NCBI GenBank assembly: GCA_042663485.1
Contig: JBHTAF010000005.1
Length of the DNA: 64,000 bases
Origin: Natronosalvus sp042663485
Lineage (GTDB): Archaea > Halobacteriota > Halobacteria > Halobacteriales > Natrialbaceae
Reading direction: 5' to 3' (one strand)
Of this stretch, positions 51,333-60,327 are shown piece by piece. The translations under genes were made by a program, and so were the position numbers. The notes under the pieces are model-generated. The model ran no database searches, was not told where the DNA came from, and saw nothing but the letters and a program-made list of their open reading frames with translations. Each line of letters opens with the position of its first letter. The first letter of the stretch is position 1.

Positions 51333-52469
51333 TCAGTGCTCGTGATCCTCGCCGCCGCCGACTTTCTTCGAGTGACGCGCCCTGATCCGGGGATTGAACA
51401 CGCGGTCCATCCCCTGGGAGAAGAGGATCAACCCGAACGAGACGATGACGACCGCCATCATCGGCCAGAATATCTGGTAGAAGTTCGCCATGTTGACCAG
51501 GGCGAACCCCTCACTGTAGGCCGTGTCCATCATGATCCCCCAGTTCGCCGTCGTGAACGGCAACACGCCGAGGAAGTACAGCGCGACGGACTCGAAGATG
51601 ACGCTACGGCCCGCTTGCGCAGCGTTGATGAGGATGTACGGCATCAACTGCGGTGTGATGTCCCGGCTCAGGATCGTCGTCGACGGGATTCCCATCGTCC
51701 GGGACGCCTCCACGTAAGACTCCTCCCGGAGCGTCAGCACCTGTGAGCGGAGCGCTCGAGCGAGTCCCGGCCAGGCGTCGATGGCGAGGATGACGCCCAC
51801 GAGCCAGGCCTGGCGGGGCGGATAGATCGCCGCGATGACGATGACCAGCGGGATGCCGGGCATGGTCATCACGATGTCGGTGATCGACATCAACACGGAG
51901 TCGACCTTGCCGCCCTTGTAGCCGGCCGTGATGCCGATCAGGATCGCGAGACCGACGGAAACGACCGCGCCGGCGATAACCATCTCCACCATGTCGGGTG
52001 TCGAGTGGATTAGCTGTCGGCCGATCGGCTCGCCGTAGTTGCTCGACCCCAGCGGTGCGTTGAACTCGACCCACGGGAACGACGCGGTCGTATCCATCCA
52101 TCCGCCTTCTTCCGTGATCGCGGCGAATCCGCCGTCGAACGGCTGGTGATTCGTCGGCGCCTGGTTAGTCGCGGGAGACTTGACGATCGTCACGTGTTCC
52201 AGGAGCCACCAGTTCGAGGTCGAGACCTTCGCCACGACCCCGGTGAGCAAGAACAGCGAGATGACGAGGATGCCGATCCGAGTCCGCCAGTCGCTCCAGG
52301 CGACGCGGCCGGGCGTGAGCACGTACGCGTCGAGGAGCAATCCGAACCGTTCTCTCCGCGAGAGTTGTACCCTATCGGCTTCGGCAAGTTGGCCGAACAA
52401 CTGGTCGTCGCTAAGCTGTGCGCCGCCGTCCGTTTCCGTTTCCGTTTTCGTTTCGTCAGTATGCTTCAC
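51333..52469 (-). CDS. ABC transporter permease (DppC/OppC-like)
   Basis: This 378-residue inner membrane permease has an acidic cytoplasmic N-terminus, a first helix 'IGILVISLFLLTGVV', a large external loop, and a five-helix binding-protein-dependent transport domain including 'VSVGLAILIGITAGYKGG' and 'EASRTMGIPSTTILSRDI'. The last is the EAA-type loop that docks onto the ATPase. A GTG at 52469 is chosen as the start, overlapping the DppB-like gene by 14 bp, which implies translational coupling. A second in-frame GTG at 52478 is possible. It would pair with the upstream permease to form the channel. Confidence 0.9.
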   Translation of the reverse strand: MKHTDETKTETETDGGAQLSDDQLFGQLAEADRVQLSRRERFGLLLDAYVLTPGRVAWSDWRTRIGILVISLFLLTGVVAKVSTSNWWLLEHVTIVKSPATNQAPTNHQPFDGGFAAITEEGGWMDTTASFPWVEFNAPLGSSNYGEPIGRQLIHSTPDMVEMVIAGAVVSVGLAILIGITAGYKGGKVDSVLMSITDIVMTMPGIPLVIVIAAIYPPRQAWLVGVILAIDAWPGLARALRSQVLTLREESYVEASRTMGIPSTTILSRDITPQLMPYILINAAQAGRSVIFESVALYFLGVLPFTTANWGIMMDTAYSEGFALVNMANFYQIFWPMMAVVIVSFGLILFSQGMDRVFNPRIRARHSKKVGGGEDHEH

Positions 52470-53541
52470 TCTGATCACCTGAACCCGCTCGTGGATCGAC
52501 GATTCCGTACGTGAACTCCGCGATGAGGATGCCGATGAGCGTGACGATCGTGAAGAACAGGAACGATCCCATGAGCAACGGGTAGTCACGCCGCATGATC
52601 GCGTCGTAGGTGTACCAACCGACGCCTGGATACGTGAAGATGTACTCGAGAACGACGCTGCTCGAGAAGACGGCGGCGATACCGATCATCATCTGGGTGT
52701 ACAGCGGCAAGATTGCGTTCCGGGCGACGTACCGAGTCGCGATCCGACTCGAGCTAATCCCCCGCAACCTGGCGACCCGGAGGTAGTCCTCGCCCAGGAT
52801 CCGCACGGAGTTGCCGCGCATTGCGAGCGCGCCGCCGCCGAAGCCGACGATGAAACTCGACATGATCGGGAGCGTCCCGTGGTGAACGATGCTCCACATG
52901 AACTCGGGATTGAGTCCAGCGGTGACGTCCCTGCCGTATCGCCCACTCCCCGGGAACCAGCCGAGATCGTACGCGAAAAACGCCAGGAAGAAGAAAGCTC
53001 CGACGTAGTACGGGATCGAGTTGAGGAAGGTGGCAGCCACCGTAGAGTAGCTGTCGAAACGCGACCCTTCCTTGTAGGCCATCGCCGCTCCCAGCAGGAT
53101 GTTCGCGGTGTATCCGAACGCCAGGCCGTAGACGCTGATGAAGATGGACCACGGCATCGCGGCGAACAGGATGTCGAACACCGGGTCGCCGTACTGGATC
53201 GACTGGCCGAAGTCCTGGTAGATGATGACGTCTCGAAGGTACTCGACGTACTGAATGTAGATGGGTTTGTCTGGATCGAATCCCGTGTGGACTCGGATCA
53301 TCTGATCGACCACTTCGGGGTCGGCGGTCTGCCCGCTCCCTGCGAGCCGACGCTCGAACTCCGCGCGCATCGCGTCGGCCGGACTACCGGGCATCAGCCG
53401 AAACAGTGCGAACGTGATCGTCGTCACCGCGAAAAGCGTCACGAACGCGTGGGCGATGCGTTCCCAGTAGTAGCGTAACCCGACGAGCACGCCGAAGAGA
53501 GAGACGAGCCCGTTACGGGTACGGTCTAGTAGCTGACTCAT
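52456..53541 (-). CDS. ABC transporter permease (DppB/OppB-like)
   Basis: This 361-residue permease has the DppB N-terminal pattern 'FVTLFAVTTITFALFRLMPGSPADAM', a long external segment, and later helices including 'VALFFSS'-type 'AAVFSSSVVLEYIFTYPGVG'. The cytoplasmic coupling loop is 'RILGEDYLRVARLRGISSSRI'. It forms the channel with the DppC-like partner whose gene overlaps its 3' end. A TATA element 'ctaatatag' (53569-53577, minus-strand) is centred about 33 bp before ATG 53541, so the permease pair has its own promoter rather than depending on read-through from the ATPase gene. Confidence 0.92.
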   Translation of the reverse strand: MSQLLDRTRNGLVSLFGVLVGLRYYWERIAHAFVTLFAVTTITFALFRLMPGSPADAMRAEFERRLAGSGQTADPEVVDQMIRVHTGFDPDKPIYIQYVEYLRDVIIYQDFGQSIQYGDPVFDILFAAMPWSIFISVYGLAFGYTANILLGAAMAYKEGSRFDSYSTVAATFLNSIPYYVGAFFFLAFFAYDLGWFPGSGRYGRDVTAGLNPEFMWSIVHHGTLPIMSSFIVGFGGGALAMRGNSVRILGEDYLRVARLRGISSSRIATRYVARNAILPLYTQMMIGIAAVFSSSVVLEYIFTYPGVGWYTYDAIMRRDYPLLMGSFLFFTIVTLIGILIAEFTYGIVDPRAGSGDQSEAY

Positions 53542-53641
53542 GTACTGCTATCGAGTGTCGTCTCGATACTAATATAGTTTGCCCCACCGGTGTGTTTTGG
53601 TTCGATTTGTGCACTCACTACGGGCCCACACGCTTCCTGTG

Positions 53642-53863
53642 TCACCGGCATCGAGTCAGCACGAATCCGCTCAACAGGGAGAGAATCGATAGTCCGACGA
53701 CGTTCATCACGGTGACGACGTACGTCGGACTTCCGGGGTCGACAGTGTAGAGCCAGATGATGGAAAGGCCGAGAAAGCCGACCGAGAACGTAAACAGGAA
53801 ACGCCAGCCCTGCTCGTAGTCACAGAGATGCTCAAGGAAACTTTTGTCGTATTTGCCGGTCAT
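53642..53863 (-). CDS. Small two-helix membrane protein
   Basis: This 73-residue protein has two hydrophobic segments ('FLFTFSVGFLGLSIIWLY' and 'VVTVMNVVGLSILSLLSGF') and a Tyr/Lys/Asp-rich cytoplasmic start ('TGKYDKSFLEHLCDYEQGW'). I do not recognise the family. ATG 53863 is chosen because an AT-rich TATA-like stretch ('CTATTTTCA' on the minus strand) lies about 26 bp upstream; an upstream ATG would add 8 residues. It sits between the ATPase and permease genes and is probably linked to the same transporter. Confidence 0.65.
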   Translation of the reverse strand: MTGKYDKSFLEHLCDYEQGWRFLFTFSVGFLGLSIIWLYTVDPGSPTYVVTVMNVVGLSILSLLSGFVLTRCR

Positions 53864-53917
53864 GTGCCATACGATTCGTCGGGGCATGAAAATAGTTGCC
53901 CCGCCGTCGGCCTCGGA

Positions 53918-56092
53918 TCAGTGCAACTCGTCGACCGACACTGACTCGTCGTCGTACAGGGGGTCGCTCTCCCAGTACTCGTGAGTCTCGTCCTCCCGGA
54001 AACAGGCCGCGAGCGAGGCGCCGTCGGTTTCGAGGAGCGCCGGTTCCTCTCGTTGGCAGACCTCGCGGGCCTCGGGACAGCGCGTGTGGAACTGACAGCC
54101 ATTCGGCGGATCCGTCGGATCGGGGATGTCGATCTCTCGAACCGGCGGCTTGGTCGACTGGGCTTCCTTCGCCGCGTCCGGGTCGAGGGGCGGCGTCGCC
54201 CATCGGAGGACCTTCGTGTACGGGTGCTTCGGCTCGTGAATAATTTCCGCTGCCGGACCGATCTCGACGAGGTTACCCAGGTACATGATCCCGATGCGAC
54301 CACCGGACTTCTCGGTGAGATACCGTGCGTTCGAGAAGTCGTGAGAGATGAACAGGTAGGAGGTATCGAACATCTCCTGGAGGTTGAGCATCAGGTCCAT
54401 CATCTCCACGCGCAAGGAGACGTCGAGCGCGCTGACGGCTTCGTCGGCCAGGATGAGGTCCGGACTCATCAGGAGCGCCCGCAGGAGGACGACACGCTGT
54501 TTCTCCCCGCCCGATAGCTGGTGGGGGTACCGAAGGGCGTAGTCCTCCGCCGGTTTCATGCCCACCCGCTCAAGCAGGTTGTACACCACGGTCTCCCGAT
54601 CCGTGGCGTTGAGGTCCGGTCGCCATCGCTTCAACGGCGCCGAGAGACTCGTCCGAACGGTCCGAGTGGGGTTGAGCGAGCTTCCCGGGTCCTGGTGGAT
54701 GATCTGCAGCGAGCGCCGAATCTCGTCGAAGTCGATCTCGCCGTCACCGCGTCTGGCCTCCCAGATGTCCTGCCCTCGATACTCGACTGTTCCACCCGTC
54801 GGTTCCTGGATACCGATGGCGGTCTTCCCGAGCGTCGTTTTGCCGCACCCGGACTCGCCGACGAGCGCGATGACCTCGTTTTCCCTGATGTCGAACGAGA
54901 TGTCGTCGACCGCACGGACCGTCATGTCCTTGTCGAAGAGCCGGTCGATGAACCCGGACTGGTCGAAGTGCACCTCGACGTCGGTCAACGAGACGACGGC
55001 ATCCTCTTCGGAGACCGTCGCCTGATCTAGCTGGGCATCGACGTTCTCGGTCCCGAGCGTGTAGGGAATCGCTTCAGCCGACTGTTCCCAGTGGAAACAC
55101 GTCGCCTTCTGTTCGTCGTCGACGTCGTGATACCCCGGATCCTCGTCGATACACTTCGGCGTCGAGAGCGGACAGCGCGGTGCGTACGAACAACCAGCCG
55201 GGGTGTCGACCGGATCCGGACTCTCGCCTTCGATCGGGTGCATCTCCTCCAGGGGGGCGTCGACGCTCGGGACTGACTTCAGCAGCGCGCGTGTGTACGG
55301 ATGGGCCGCCTCGCGAATAATCTGCTCGCTGGGGCCGTACTCGACGAACTCGAACGCGTACATTACCGCCAGTCGATCCGCCAGTCCAGCGACGAGCGGC
55401 AGGTCGTGGGTGATGAAGACGATGGTCAGATCGTACTCGTCCTGGAGCGTGTCCAGGAGGTTCATGATCGACCGCTGCATGAGCAAGTCGAGCGCGGCGG
55501 TCGGCTCGTCCATGACCAGCACCTGCGGCTCGAGGACGAGACTCAGGGCGATGAGCGCGCGCTGTTTCATACCACCGGAGAGTTCGTGCGGGTAGGAGTT
55601 GAGCACGCGATCCGGGTCGAGATAGAGGTCCGCGAGGAGTTGCCGGGCGTGGGCCATCTGCTCGTCCATGTCTGCCCGGTGAGCGTGGATCGTCTCTTCG
55701 AAGTGGTCCCCGATCTTCATCGTCGGGTTGAACGAGCTCATGGCTCCCTGGAACACCATCGCGATCTCTTCCCAGCGGAACTTCTCGAGTTGGTCGTCGG
55801 TCAACGAGAGGACGTCCACGGGCTCTTCGCCGGGGGGACGGTAGGTGATTTCGCCGGTGGCGACGCCTGGATCGACGACCGCGTTGAGCAACGCCGAGGC
55901 GAACATCGACTTGCCGCTTCCACTCTCGCCGATGATGCCGAGCATCTCGTCGCGGTGGACGTCGAAGCTGACGGTATCGAGGACGCGAGAGGTTCCCCGA
56001 TCCATGTCGAACGTTACGGAGACGTCGTGTACCTCTAGAATCGGTTCCTCGGTAGCGTTTCGATACTCGAGTTCGGATTTAGACTGTGTCAT
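53918..56092 (-). CDS. Fused double ABC ATPase (DppD-DppF type) of the importer
   Basis: This 724-residue protein joins two ABC ATPases. Domain 1 (about 15-330) has Walker A 'GESGSGKS', signature 'LSGGMKQR' and Walker B 'VLVMDEPTAALD', followed by the oligopeptide-type tail 'CSYAPRCPLSTPKC' with conserved Cys. Domain 2 (about 365-690) has 'GESGCGKTT', 'LSGGEKQR' and 'LILADEAVSALD', then 'CQFHTRCPEAREVC'. In bacteria DppD and DppF are usually separate proteins; fusion fixes a heterodimeric pair. Candidate minus-strand TATA elements are 'ACTTATCA' near 56132 and 'TTTATATA' near 56190, so the ATPase has its own promoter. It energises import of the SBP ligand. Confidence 0.92.
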   Translation of the reverse strand: MTQSKSELEYRNATEEPILEVHDVSVTFDMDRGTSRVLDTVSFDVHRDEMLGIIGESGSGKSMFASALLNAVVDPGVATGEITYRPPGEEPVDVLSLTDDQLEKFRWEEIAMVFQGAMSSFNPTMKIGDHFEETIHAHRADMDEQMAHARQLLADLYLDPDRVLNSYPHELSGGMKQRALIALSLVLEPQVLVMDEPTAALDLLMQRSIMNLLDTLQDEYDLTIVFITHDLPLVAGLADRLAVMYAFEFVEYGPSEQIIREAAHPYTRALLKSVPSVDAPLEEMHPIEGESPDPVDTPAGCSYAPRCPLSTPKCIDEDPGYHDVDDEQKATCFHWEQSAEAIPYTLGTENVDAQLDQATVSEEDAVVSLTDVEVHFDQSGFIDRLFDKDMTVRAVDDISFDIRENEVIALVGESGCGKTTLGKTAIGIQEPTGGTVEYRGQDIWEARRGDGEIDFDEIRRSLQIIHQDPGSSLNPTRTVRTSLSAPLKRWRPDLNATDRETVVYNLLERVGMKPAEDYALRYPHQLSGGEKQRVVLLRALLMSPDLILADEAVSALDVSLRVEMMDLMLNLQEMFDTSYLFISHDFSNARYLTEKSGGRIGIMYLGNLVEIGPAAEIIHEPKHPYTKVLRWATPPLDPDAAKEAQSTKPPVREIDIPDPTDPPNGCQFHTRCPEAREVCQREEPALLETDGASLAACFREDETHEYWESDPLYDDESVSVDELH

Positions 56093-56282
56093 TTCGTTAC
56101 CATCGATCTGATTTCGGTCGTGATAAGTCGCGTGTTATCGGTGTTCACTGCGTTCGTCTTCCTGAGGTACGTGTTTGAATATGAGCTATATAAACTTTGT
56201 CTGCGTGGCAACGGTGACCTCTGTTGTGCCTTCCCGAGATGGTCGGTGACGAGTTCGACTACTCCCTCGACGACGAGTACGG

Positions 56283-57431
56283 CTACTCGCTACCGGGCGA
56301 CCCATCGAACCGCCCACAGACACGGGTAGCGGTTTCCCGAACTCGTTCGTCCGAATCTGAATCGGCGAGGTCGGCGACGGTCGACCGATCGCTATCGGTC
56401 CCGGCGGCGCCGATGGCAATTACCGCGTTCATCCGGACGGACGCGTCGTCGTCCGAGAGCAGGTCTCGAAGCGTCGGGCGTATCGACTCGACGGATTCCG
56501 GCCGAGCCAACGCCGCGTCGGCGATCAACGCGACGCCCGCCCGCCGCCGATCGACATCCGACGACTCGAGAAACCGTGACAGGTCGTTCGCGAACGGGGC
56601 CACCGCCTCACCGACGCACTCGGGTCGGTCGGCGTCGAGGGCGATGAGCGCATCCGCCGCCCGCCACGGAACTGGGTGTTTCGTGTCGTTCGCGGCCCGT
56701 TCGGCGAGTTCGGGCGCGAACGGCTCGACGGACGCCGGATACGCCGTCGCGAGTTCCTCGAGCACCTCGCAGGCGCCGGCTCGAATCAGACGGTGGTCGT
56801 CCTCGAGGAGGGAAGCGATCGACGGCGCGGCGGATCGGACGGCTGCCGGTTCGTCGGCGGCGATCAGCGTGAGCGCCGCGATCGCGTGGAGGCGCGCCTG
56901 ATCGCGCTGCTCTCGCTCCGGCTGTAGCGCCGCCACCCCCGATTTATCGGGGCCGCCGCGTTCGGATCGATTCGACTCGGGTGCGGAGATCGGATCGTGA
57001 CAGATGGCGACGAGGTCGTCGACTGCGGGGACGATCGATGCCGGCCCCGTGTGTGCGAGTTTTGCGATGGCGACGATGGCCGCCTCTCGTCCGGGTTCGG
57101 CTGGGTCGATGCCGATCGATCGGAGCGCAGGGACCAGCTCGTCGACGACAGCAGGATGGTCGTCGGCGAATGCGGCAGCCGTCAACGCCGCTCGCTTGCG
57201 GACGTCGGCCGCGTCGTCGGTGAGGTGGGACTCAAGTCGAGCACCGACGTCGTCGGCGACCGTCGGTCGGTCCGAGACGAGGGTCCGATAGGCCTCGAAC
57301 GCAGTCTGGCGGGCCTCCCTGGATTCGGACACCAGGAGGTCGGCGAGTTCGTCGACGTCGACCGCCTCCGGGTTCGACTCGACGACGGTTCGAACCGCCT
57401 CGGCGCGCTCCCGGCAATCTTTCGACGACAT
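56283..57431 (-). CDS. HEAT-repeat protein
   Basis: This 382-residue, almost entirely helical protein is made of HEAT-like repeats of about 35-45 residues, such as 'AADVRKRAALTAAAFADDHP', 'GREAAIVAIAKLA', 'HRLIRAGACEVLEELATAYP', 'DASVRMNAVIAIGAAG' and 'DSDERVRETATRVCGRF'. No catalytic motif is seen, so it is probably a protein-interaction scaffold. A minus-strand TATA element in 'acttataattgc' (57455-57466) is centred 28 bp before the ATG, giving a leaderless message. Divergent from the DapA-family gene and upstream of the transporter ATPase gene on the same strand. Confidence 0.85.
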   Translation of the reverse strand: MSSKDCRERAEAVRTVVESNPEAVDVDELADLLVSESREARQTAFEAYRTLVSDRPTVADDVGARLESHLTDDAADVRKRAALTAAAFADDHPAVVDELVPALRSIGIDPAEPGREAAIVAIAKLAHTGPASIVPAVDDLVAICHDPISAPESNRSERGGPDKSGVAALQPEREQRDQARLHAIAALTLIAADEPAAVRSAAPSIASLLEDDHRLIRAGACEVLEELATAYPASVEPFAPELAERAANDTKHPVPWRAADALIALDADRPECVGEAVAPFANDLSRFLESSDVDRRRAGVALIADAALARPESVESIRPTLRDLLSDDDASVRMNAVIAIGAAGTDSDRSTVADLADSDSDERVRETATRVCGRFDGSPGSE

Positions 57432-57687
57432 GGTACACAGTTACGACCATCTCGACTTATAATTGCTGCTCGGAACGCGGGCGAGGTGCCCGTAGCGACG
57501 ACGGCGCCGGCCGCCTGCGTGTTCGAGCGTAGAACCCCGTCGCGAGCGTCTCGAATCCCTCGAATTATCGAACATCTCGAGCATCTCGGTCTCTCGAGTC
57601 TCGACACAGGTGCCCTGCAGGTTCCGCAGGCTTCGACAATCGATCTGACCGGAACAATAATGAGTGGCAGTTTCTAATACGTCTGCT

Positions 57688-58635
57688 ATGGCTACCGCAT
57701 ACGGTGACTTACGCGAGAGTCTGCAAAGCGTAGCGTTCACGACACCGACGCCGTTTAGCGCCGACCGTGATCGAGTACTCCACGAGAAAATCGAGCAGAA
57801 CGCTCGAACGCTCTACGACGCGGGCGCTCGAACGTTTATCCCCTGTGGAAACACGGGCGAGTACTATTCGCTAGCCCAGAACGAACGAATCGACGTGATC
57901 CAATCGACGGTCGACGCCCTCCCCGACGACGCGACGGTCGTCGGCGGAGTCGGCGGCAGCGCGAAGAACGCCGTCGAACTGATCGAGGCGTACGAAGCGG
58001 CCGGGGTGGACGCCGTCATGGTCATGTACCCGAGACACACCTACGTACACGAGCAGGGGTTGATCGAGTACTACCGTACGCTCGCTGCGGCCACAGACCT
58101 CGGAATCGTCCTGTACAAGCGCGGTGACCTGCTCAGCGAGACGGTGCTCGACGAACTCTCGACGATCGACAACGTCGTCGCCGTGAAGTACGCCGTCAAC
58201 GACGTCAAACTCTTCTCTCGGCTGGTCCAGACGGTCTCGGGAGACGTCGAGTGGCTCAACGGCGTGGCCGAACGATACGCGCTCGCGTACGCCATCGAGG
58301 GTGCCGACGGGTTCACTACCGGAATCGGGAACTTCGTCCCGAAACCAGTTCTGGCGCTCGACGAGGCGCTCTCGGCCGGCGACTGGGATCGCGCCAGACA
58401 GATCAGGAACGCACTCCGCCCGTTCGAAGAGTTCAGGGAAGAACGCGGCGGCGGATCCGCGTACAGTTCGGCGAAGAACGTACCGGTCGTCAAGTACGGA
58501 CAGGAACTCCAGGGAATGGCCGGCGGTCCCGTACGCGAACCCCTCGTCGAACTCTCGAGCGACGATCGCGACCGCGTCGAACGGTACCTTGAGCGACTCG
58601 AGAACCAGAACGAGACGATCTCGCTCGAGGCGTAA
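57688..58635 (+). CDS. DapA-family aldolase/dehydratase (5-dehydro-4-deoxyglucarate dehydratase- or KDG aldolase-like)
   Basis: This 315-residue DHDPS-superfamily (beta/alpha)8 barrel has 'FTTPTPFSADRDRV', 'FIPCGNTGEYYSLAQNER' (carboxylate-binding Thr/Gly-Glu), Tyr143 in 'IVLYKRGDLLSE' and Schiff-base Lys167 in 'VVAVKYAVND'. The region after Tyr143 is Lys-Arg-Gly-Asp instead of the usual Asn-x-Pro, closer to 5-dehydro-4-deoxyglucarate dehydratases (Asn-Arg-Asp) than to lysine-pathway DapA. Predicted reaction: dehydration or aldol cleavage of a 2-keto-3-deoxy sugar acid (inference). ATG 57688 is preferred over a GTG at 57664; 'acaataatg' about 31 bp before it may be the TATA. Divergent from the HEAT gene. 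Confidence 0.88.
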   Translation: MATAYGDLRESLQSVAFTTPTPFSADRDRVLHEKIEQNARTLYDAGARTFIPCGNTGEYYSLAQNERIDVIQSTVDALPDDATVVGGVGGSAKNAVELIEAYEAAGVDAVMVMYPRHTYVHEQGLIEYYRTLAAATDLGIVLYKRGDLLSETVLDELSTIDNVVAVKYAVNDVKLFSRLVQTVSGDVEWLNGVAERYALAYAIEGADGFTTGIGNFVPKPVLALDEALSAGDWDRARQIRNALRPFEEFREERGGGSAYSSAKNVPVVKYGQELQGMAGGPVREPLVELSSDDRDRVERYLERLENQNETISLEA

Positions 58636-59221
58636 CTCGAGCGAAGGGCTGTACAGTACGGCAGGGTAGGTCCCTTGTACACTCGCTCGCTGACCGCCCG
58701 CGTATCGATAAGCCGCTGAAAGACAGGTGGTCGCTCCGCCCGGTCGTTCCGTGTGTCGTTTCGCGAGGACGCTGGGTCGAACGCGCGCTTTCTCCGCTCC
58801 CGTGAGTTCGTTCCTCGATACCGAACGAAACGGACCTCTCCTGGCTCCCTTGACTCTTTACGGTAGATGCCCCAGTCGAACCCCACGAACCCGATCCGCT
58901 CTTCGATTGCCCTGAGATAGCACACTGAAAGGTACTCGCGGTGACGAGGTCGGCCTCGAATCGGAGTCGAACGTACCGAAAGTGCCTTACTGTTCCCTCA
59001 CACCGAACAATCATACCTCTGTGGGGAACGAAAACTGTAGATGGCGTTCAGATTACCGTCGCCGGTCCGGAGGAGGCGAGAACGTTACATACCTAAGTTA
59101 GTAACGGGTGTGTTATCGTCTCGCAATAGTGACTCCCGGACAACGGTGCGATCCATCGTTCGAGCAGACGAGCGTCAGGCGAACGCGAGCCAAATACCGG
59201 AGGTCCGACGGAGAGGGGCGA
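58636..59221. other. 586 bp convergent intergenic stretch without a gene
   Basis: It lies between the DapA-family and IclR stop codons. Frames here show no acidic bias or recognisable domain. An AT-rich patch at about 59085-59125 includes GTTAC and GTAAC as short inverted arms. It may be a decayed gene or spacer. Confidence 0.55.
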
Positions 59222-59992
59222 TTACGAATAGATCACGTTGATTTCGATGACGCGAGCGGTATCCCGTACCAGTTCCGGGAGCGTCGATCGGAAGGTTTCG
59301 TCGTCGATTCGCTTCTTCGGACCGGAGACGCTGATCGAACCCAGCACCGCTTCGTCCGATTTGATCGGGGCGGCAACGCACCGCAACCCTTCGATGCGTT
59401 CGCCATCGTCGAACGCAAAGCCACGCTCCCGGATATCCTCGAGTCTGTCCGTGAGCGCCGCTCGATCGGTGACCGTATTCGGGGTCACTTCGGGGAGTCC
59501 GTACTCGTCGAGGATGGCCTCCCGTCGCGATTCGTCCAGGTAGGCGAGAATCGCTTTGCCGACTGCGGTCGAGTGCAAGTACACGTGTGTTCCCACGTGA
59601 GAGTCCGTGGTGACCGCCTGCTTCGACCGAGCTTGATAGAGGTAGACGCCTTTTCCACCCTCTTCGACGACGATCTTAGCCGTTTCCCCCGTCTCTCTCG
59701 CGAGTTCGTCTATTTCGTCTTTCGCCATCCGGTACAGGGGATGTTTGACCCTGGCGTGACCGCCCAGCTGGAGGGCTCGAAGGCCGACGGTGTAGAACCC
59801 GTCCTCGTTGACCAGGTATCCCTCGCTCGCCAGCGTCCGCAGGTGGCTGTGAATCGTGCTCTTCGACCGATCGAAGTGGGTGGCGAGTTCGGTCACGCCG
59901 GCCCCGTCTCGGCGACGAATCTCGTCCAGGATCTCGAGCGAAAGGTGCGTCGCTTGCACCTGGCCGCCGGGGGGGAGGGCGTCTTGGTTCAT
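59222..59992 (-). CDS. IclR-family transcriptional regulator
   Basis: This 256-residue regulator has an N-terminal winged helix-turn-helix ('SLEILDEIRRRDGAGVTELATHF' / 'SKSTIHSHLRTLASEGYLV', residues 17-62; quoted in parts) and a C-terminal effector-binding domain with 'LHSTAVGKAILAYL' and 'GLRCVAAPIKSDEAVLGSISVSGP'. IclR proteins bind small acids such as pyruvate, glyoxylate or sugar acids, and haloarchaeal members control pentose and uronate catabolism. It is the only specific regulator in the catabolic region, so it is the prime candidate local controller. The minus-strand TATA 'GTTTATTG' is centred about 26 bp before ATG 59992 (leaderless). Confidence 0.93.
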   Translation of the reverse strand: MNQDALPPGGQVQATHLSLEILDEIRRRDGAGVTELATHFDRSKSTIHSHLRTLASEGYLVNEDGFYTVGLRALQLGGHARVKHPLYRMAKDEIDELARETGETAKIVVEEGGKGVYLYQARSKQAVTTDSHVGTHVYLHSTAVGKAILAYLDESRREAILDEYGLPEVTPNTVTDRAALTDRLEDIRERGFAFDDGERIEGLRCVAAPIKSDEAVLGSISVSGPKKRIDDETFRSTLPELVRDTARVIEINVIYS

Positions 59993-60327
59993 AGCGGGGA
60001 ATGGGACTCGATCACAATAAACGTTCCTTACTGCCGAACACTTTCCGCGACGTTTTATTATCGAAAACCCGCTCTACACGAGACCGGTGTGCTCCGGCCT
60101 CGAGAGCCGTTCGGCGGGGAATCCGTCGTATCTGCCCTCATATTCATCGGGACAAACGGATGATAATGGAGTCGACGTCTCCGCGATTCGCCAGTCCACT
60201 CGACGGGGACAAACGGTGGTGAGCGCTATAGCGAGCGTCGAACGTCGTTGTTCCCTCGGTCGTGACTGGACGGCCAGAACGGCTGGTTCCGTCGTCTGCC
60301 TAAGTGATGGCGAAACCGTTTCGACGA
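59993..60327. other. 335 bp intergenic region upstream of the IclR gene
   Basis: It holds the IclR promoter (TATA at 60014-60021) and the AT-rich 'gttttattatcg' at about 60051-60062, a possible second promoter or operator. The only frames are short and basic (for example a 73-codon plus-strand frame at 60001), unlike haloarchaeal proteins. Confidence 0.5.

Noticed and set aside
59108..60163. 351-codon plus-strand frame opposite the IclR gene
   Set aside because: Shadow of the IclR coding region running on through its promoter.
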